Origin: Lewinellaceae bacterium
GTDB lineage: Bacteria > Bacteroidota > Bacteroidia > Chitinophagales > Saprospiraceae
DNA length: 64,000 nt
Reading direction: 5' to 3'
Assembly (NCBI GenBank): GCA_020636005.1
Contig: JACJYR010000001.1
Span: 2,118,001-2,182,000, forward strand
Shown: in pieces, positions 61,301-64,000 of the stretch
How the letters are laid out: each line of letters starts with the position of its first letter
How positions within the stretch are numbered: the stretch's first letter is position 1
Made by a program: the position numbers and the translations under genes
Notes under the pieces: model-generated
Seen by the model: the letters and a program-made list of their open reading frames with translations, nothing else
Database searches by the model: none
What the model was told of the DNA's origin: nothing

Positions 61301-62764
61301 CTACCAGCCCGTATCAAAATAGACAGCCCGTTGCCCCATTTTTGCCAGCTTCTTCTGCTTCCTTTTCAGCTTCCTTTTCTCTTTTTTGGACAATTGGGCC
61401 TCGTGGGCAATCCTCGGTGCAAACGCATTCCTGGTCACAAAAAAGTTAGTGGGCGGAAGCAATTCAGGTTGGTTTCTCCGGGCCGACTCCAGGTTGGCCA
61501 GATACGTATCTTCCTGGCAAAGCGCCACCAGCAAGGCATCGGCCAGCGGGGTGCGTTCTATCCGCCCTGGGTGGTGTTGGCTCTCCACACAATCGCCCGT
61601 AATGTCCCAGATGATGGCGCCTGCCAGGTTTTGCTCAATAATGTAGTTGGCTTTTTGGGCGATGGAGCGCTCATCTTCATAGGTAACAAACGTATTCAGC
61701 CCTTTCCCTTTCAGATAAGGCGCCTGGGCGAGGCTGTCCCAATGGTACTGAAAAAGATCTTGCCGGGCGAGGATGTTGTAGTACATGGGGGTTCCGCTAT
61801 CCTCGGGAAACGTTCTGGCATCGGGTGTTTGGCGGGAGGATACGTGCAGCCCGGCGGCCCCCTTGGTCTTCAAGCTCCTGCCATAAAAGGCCAGGCCGAT
61901 GTTGATTTTCCAGGAAGGCACGCCGTATTGCTCCATCAGGTGGTGGACGGCGCTATGGGTATCGAAACCGGAAAGTCCTTTCTCCGGGGAATAAAGTGGG
62001 GCATTGTGGTTGGTAGTAGCGAAGCCGTTCCCATAAAAGTCGTAGGTCATCAGGTTGATGTGGTCGAGCAGTTGAGTGACCTTAGCCCATTCAATTTCTG
62101 CCATGCGGGTCGGTGCCACCCCAAAGGCCGCCGTAAGGGACAGGTGCCTGCCCACTTGGAATTCGAGGGCATCGAGCGAATCCCGGATCGTTTGTAGCAG
62201 GTAGGTGAAATTATACTTGTCAGAAGGTGAGCCACCGTTGGTGACGAAGCCAGGGTACTCCCAGTCAATGTCTATGCCGTCAATGCCATAGATCCGGATC
62301 ATATCGTTGCAGCTTTGGGCAAACCGGCGTCGCTTTTCGGCGTTGGCAGCGATGCCCGAAAACTGATCGGACATCGTCCATCCCCCCACAGAAATGACGA
62401 CTTTTACCCCCTTATCATGGGCCCTTTTTACCAAAGAATTCTGGTCATCGTGCCAATAAGGGTTCCCAAAATCCCTGCGCTTACCATAGCTCCTTGGGAT
62501 GTCGGGGGCTATTTCCCCCAAAAGCAAAGTTTTGTCGGCCCAGGGGTCGAAAGGCAAGATGCTGCCGTCCCAGTTGGGCTGGAAAAAAGCATAAATAATA
62601 GTGCTGTAATTCTCGTAATGGATGGTAGCTGGGTTGACGAGTTGGCCGCGGCTGTACCATTTCCAACTGGGAAAGTAGGCGCTGACTTCCCTGCAGGGCT
62701 GCGCCTGCGAAAGGAACGGGATAAATACCAGCAGTATCCGGAATAGAAGCTGTCTTGATAGCAT
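61301..62764 (-). CDS. Secreted GH18 family glycoside hydrolase (chitinase-like)
   Basis: A 487-residue secreted enzyme with a signal peptide (1-21, FLSQAQ) and a GH18 TIM barrel (about 25-400). The catalytic DxxDxDxE motif is intact as DGIDIDWEYPG, with supporting SVGGWTMSD (strand 3), INLMTYDFYGN (strand 6) and AIIWDITGD (strand 8). GH18 enzymes cleave chitin or related beta-1,4 N-acetylglucosamine polymers. The C-terminal tail (about 440-475) is strongly basic (KKEKRKLKRKQKKLAKMG) and not part of the barrel; it may bind an acidic surface or be a cell-wall tether. It is convergent with the ferric-reductase-like gene. Confidence 0.92.
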   Translation of the reverse strand: MLSRQLLFRILLVFIPFLSQAQPCREVSAYFPSWKWYSRGQLVNPATIHYENYSTIIYAFFQPNWDGSILPFDPWADKTLLLGEIAPDIPRSYGKRRDFGNPYWHDDQNSLVKRAHDKGVKVVISVGGWTMSDQFSGIAANAEKRRRFAQSCNDMIRIYGIDGIDIDWEYPGFVTNGGSPSDKYNFTYLLQTIRDSLDALEFQVGRHLSLTAAFGVAPTRMAEIEWAKVTQLLDHINLMTYDFYGNGFATTNHNAPLYSPEKGLSGFDTHSAVHHLMEQYGVPSWKINIGLAFYGRSLKTKGAAGLHVSSRQTPDARTFPEDSGTPMYYNILARQDLFQYHWDSLAQAPYLKGKGLNTFVTYEDERSIAQKANYIIEQNLAGAIIWDITGDCVESQHHPGRIERTPLADALLVALCQEDTYLANLESARRNQPELLPPTNFFVTRNAFAPRIAHEAQLSKKEKRKLKRKQKKLAKMGQRAVYFDTGW

Positions 62765-62852
62765 TGGTCAATAGGTCACGAAGTCAATGGTTGATTGGGC
62801 GAAAGAGTGCCTGAAAACTGTGGAACTTAAAACTGTGGAACGGAGAAAGGCT

Positions 62853-64000
62853 TCACAACCACTTGATCGTAAAATCAATCAGCCGCTCCGTCAGCTTGGT
62901 ATAGGGGGCTTTCAGTGCCTCGCTGGGCCCCCAGAAGTTCTGGCGGTAGATAGATCGGGCGTGGGAGAAATCCTTAAAACCGTACCAACCATGCGACTGG
63001 CCGATGCCGCTGTTGTTAATGCCGCCGAAAGGCAGGTCATGGTTGTAGAAATGCAGTTGGGCGTGGTTAATACAGGTACCGCCTGCCCTTGTTACTGAAA
63101 TTACACGCTCGATGTTTTTTTTATTTTTGCTGAAAATGCTCAGGGTGAGCGGACGCTCCCCGGCATTGATAAAATCAATAGGTTCCTGCAGGTCATGGAA
63201 AGGGATAACGGGCAGCAGCGGGCCGAAAATTTCCTCCTGCATGATGTCGCTTTCCAGGTTCACATTGGTGAGCACGGTTGGTTCGATGTACAGTTCCCGA
63301 TCATCGGTTTTACCACCAGCCGCCACTTTTGCACCATTTGAAATGGCGTCTTCCAGGTAGCCTTTCACCCGGTCGTACTGCCTTGGGTTGACCATCCGGG
63401 CGAATGAGGCCGATGCCCGGGGGTCGTCGCCGTAGGATTGTTGCATGACCTGTTTAAATTCTTCCAAAAAATTATCCTTCACCTTTTCATGGACGAAGAC
63501 GTAGTCGGGCGCAATGCAGATTTGGCCACTGTTGGCAAACTTCCCCCTGGCCAGGCGCTGTGCGGCCGTTGCAAGGTCGGCTGTTTCGTCAATGATGGTC
63601 GGCGATTTGCCGCCCAGTTCCAGGGTGACGGTGGCGAGGTGTTTCGCAGCGGCGGCCATCACAAGCTTGCCTACTTGTGGCGACCCGGTAAAAAAGATGT
63701 GGTTGAAGGGCAGCCTCAGCAGTTCCTGTGATTCCTGTACGGCCCCTTCCACCACGGCCACTTCTTTTTCGTCAAAGATCTCCGTCACCATTTTTTTGAT
63801 CAGGGCCGAAGAATGAGGCGTGGACTCGGAAGGTTTCAGCACGGTACAATTCCCGGCAGCAATGGCCGATACGAGCGGCACGAAAGTGAGGTTGAAAGGG
63901 AAATTCCAGGGAGAGATGATCAGGCAGACCCCTTTCGGCTCGTAGTGTATCCAGGAAGTGGAGCCCGCAAAAGCAAGCGGGGTCGGCACTTTTTCTGGCC
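62853..64000 (-). CDS. Aldehyde dehydrogenase family protein, partial (5' end outside window)
   Basis: An aldehyde dehydrogenase lacking its first 80 or so residues because the gene runs off the right edge; the frame is open to the last base. Seen features are IISPWNFPFNLTFVPLVSA and LKPSESTP (cofactor site), FFTGSPQVGK (NAD loop), the general-base Glu in LELGGKSP, the catalytic Cys in NSGQICIAPDYVF and EEIFGPLLPVIPF. The sequence belongs to the fatty-aldehyde type with a C-terminal hydrophobic end (LTERLIDFTIKWL). It oxidises aldehydes to acids with NAD(P). The true start cannot be placed. Confidence 0.92.
   Translation of the reverse strand, partial: PEKVPTPLAFAGSTSWIHYEPKGVCLIISPWNFPFNLTFVPLVSAIAAGNCTVLKPSESTPHSSALIKKMVTEIFDEKEVAVVEGAVQESQELLRLPFNHIFFTGSPQVGKLVMAAAAKHLATVTLELGGKSPTIIDETADLATAAQRLARGKFANSGQICIAPDYVFVHEKVKDNFLEEFKQVMQQSYGDDPRASASFARMVNPRQYDRVKGYLEDAISNGAKVAAGGKTDDRELYIEPTVLTNVNLESDIMQEEIFGPLLPVIPFHDLQEPIDFINAGERPLTLSIFSKNKKNIERVISVTRAGGTCINHAQLHFYNHDLPFGGINNSGIGQSHGWYGFKDFSHARSIYRQNFWGPSEALKAPYTKLTERLIDFTIKWL

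Overview
The window looks like a chromosomal segment of a Bacteroidota bacterium, most likely from the Saprospiraceae/Lewinella side of the phylum. The evidence is TonB-dependent receptors with an N-terminal carboxypeptidase-regulatory domain, several TPR-containing signalling proteins, a hybrid histidine kinase ending in an AraC helix-turn-helix, a TPR/propeller protein like those of type IX secretion, and promoter-like TAnnTTTG boxes. Assignment below phylum level is inference. No rRNA, tRNA, CRISPR array, prophage or intact insertion sequence was seen.

Left part (1-11.1 kb): a KdpD/KdpE-like two-component pair reads into a TrkH potassium channel cut by the left edge. It is followed by an FAD/NADP oxidoreductase, a large TPR hybrid sensor kinase, a cupin protein, an NTF2-like protein, a decayed TPR-AraC regulator, a small membrane protein and tryptophanase. 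Next comes an accessory patch (11.3-14.6 kb) with a MntA/HepT toxin-antitoxin pair, a LytTR-like gene remnant, an AT-rich block of three unrecognised small genes bounded by inverted copies of a hairpin repeat, and a fold-back repeat.

Middle part (14.6-48 kb): two TonB receptors (one paired with a lipoprotein), a Ca2+-type P-ATPase, an outer-membrane barrel protein, a cyclic-nucleotide-binding patatin, a methyltransferase, an M14 peptidase, a small winged-helix protein, FabG, an MBL hydrolase, and a 1.2 kb gene-free stretch with at least one likely structured RNA. Then come a TPR-adenylate cyclase, a DUF4920 lipoprotein, a MORN-repeat caspase-like protein, a TPR histidine kinase, a TauE/SafE-MoaD-MoaE operon, a probable EAD11-AbiC defence protein, a UMF1-type transporter and a RimK-like ATP-grasp ligase.

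Right part (48-64 kb): a dipeptidyl-peptidase IV-like S9 peptidase, a lipoprotein gene framed by two inverted copies of a 151-bp MITE, a secreted duplicated-domain protein, a PorE-like protein ending in SPOR rather than OmpA, PurN, leucyl aminopeptidase, a PpiD/SurA-like isomerase, a ferric-reductase-like membrane protein, a GH18 chitinase and an aldehyde dehydrogenase cut by the right edge.

Taken together the genes suggest a heterotroph feeding on protein and polysaccharide: DPP4, M14, M17, tryptophanase, GH18 and TonB receptors. It appears rich in TPR-coupled sensing, with a possible cAMP circuit (cyclase plus a cNMP-binding lipase). Intergenic space is unusually full of short palindromic and fold-back repeats.
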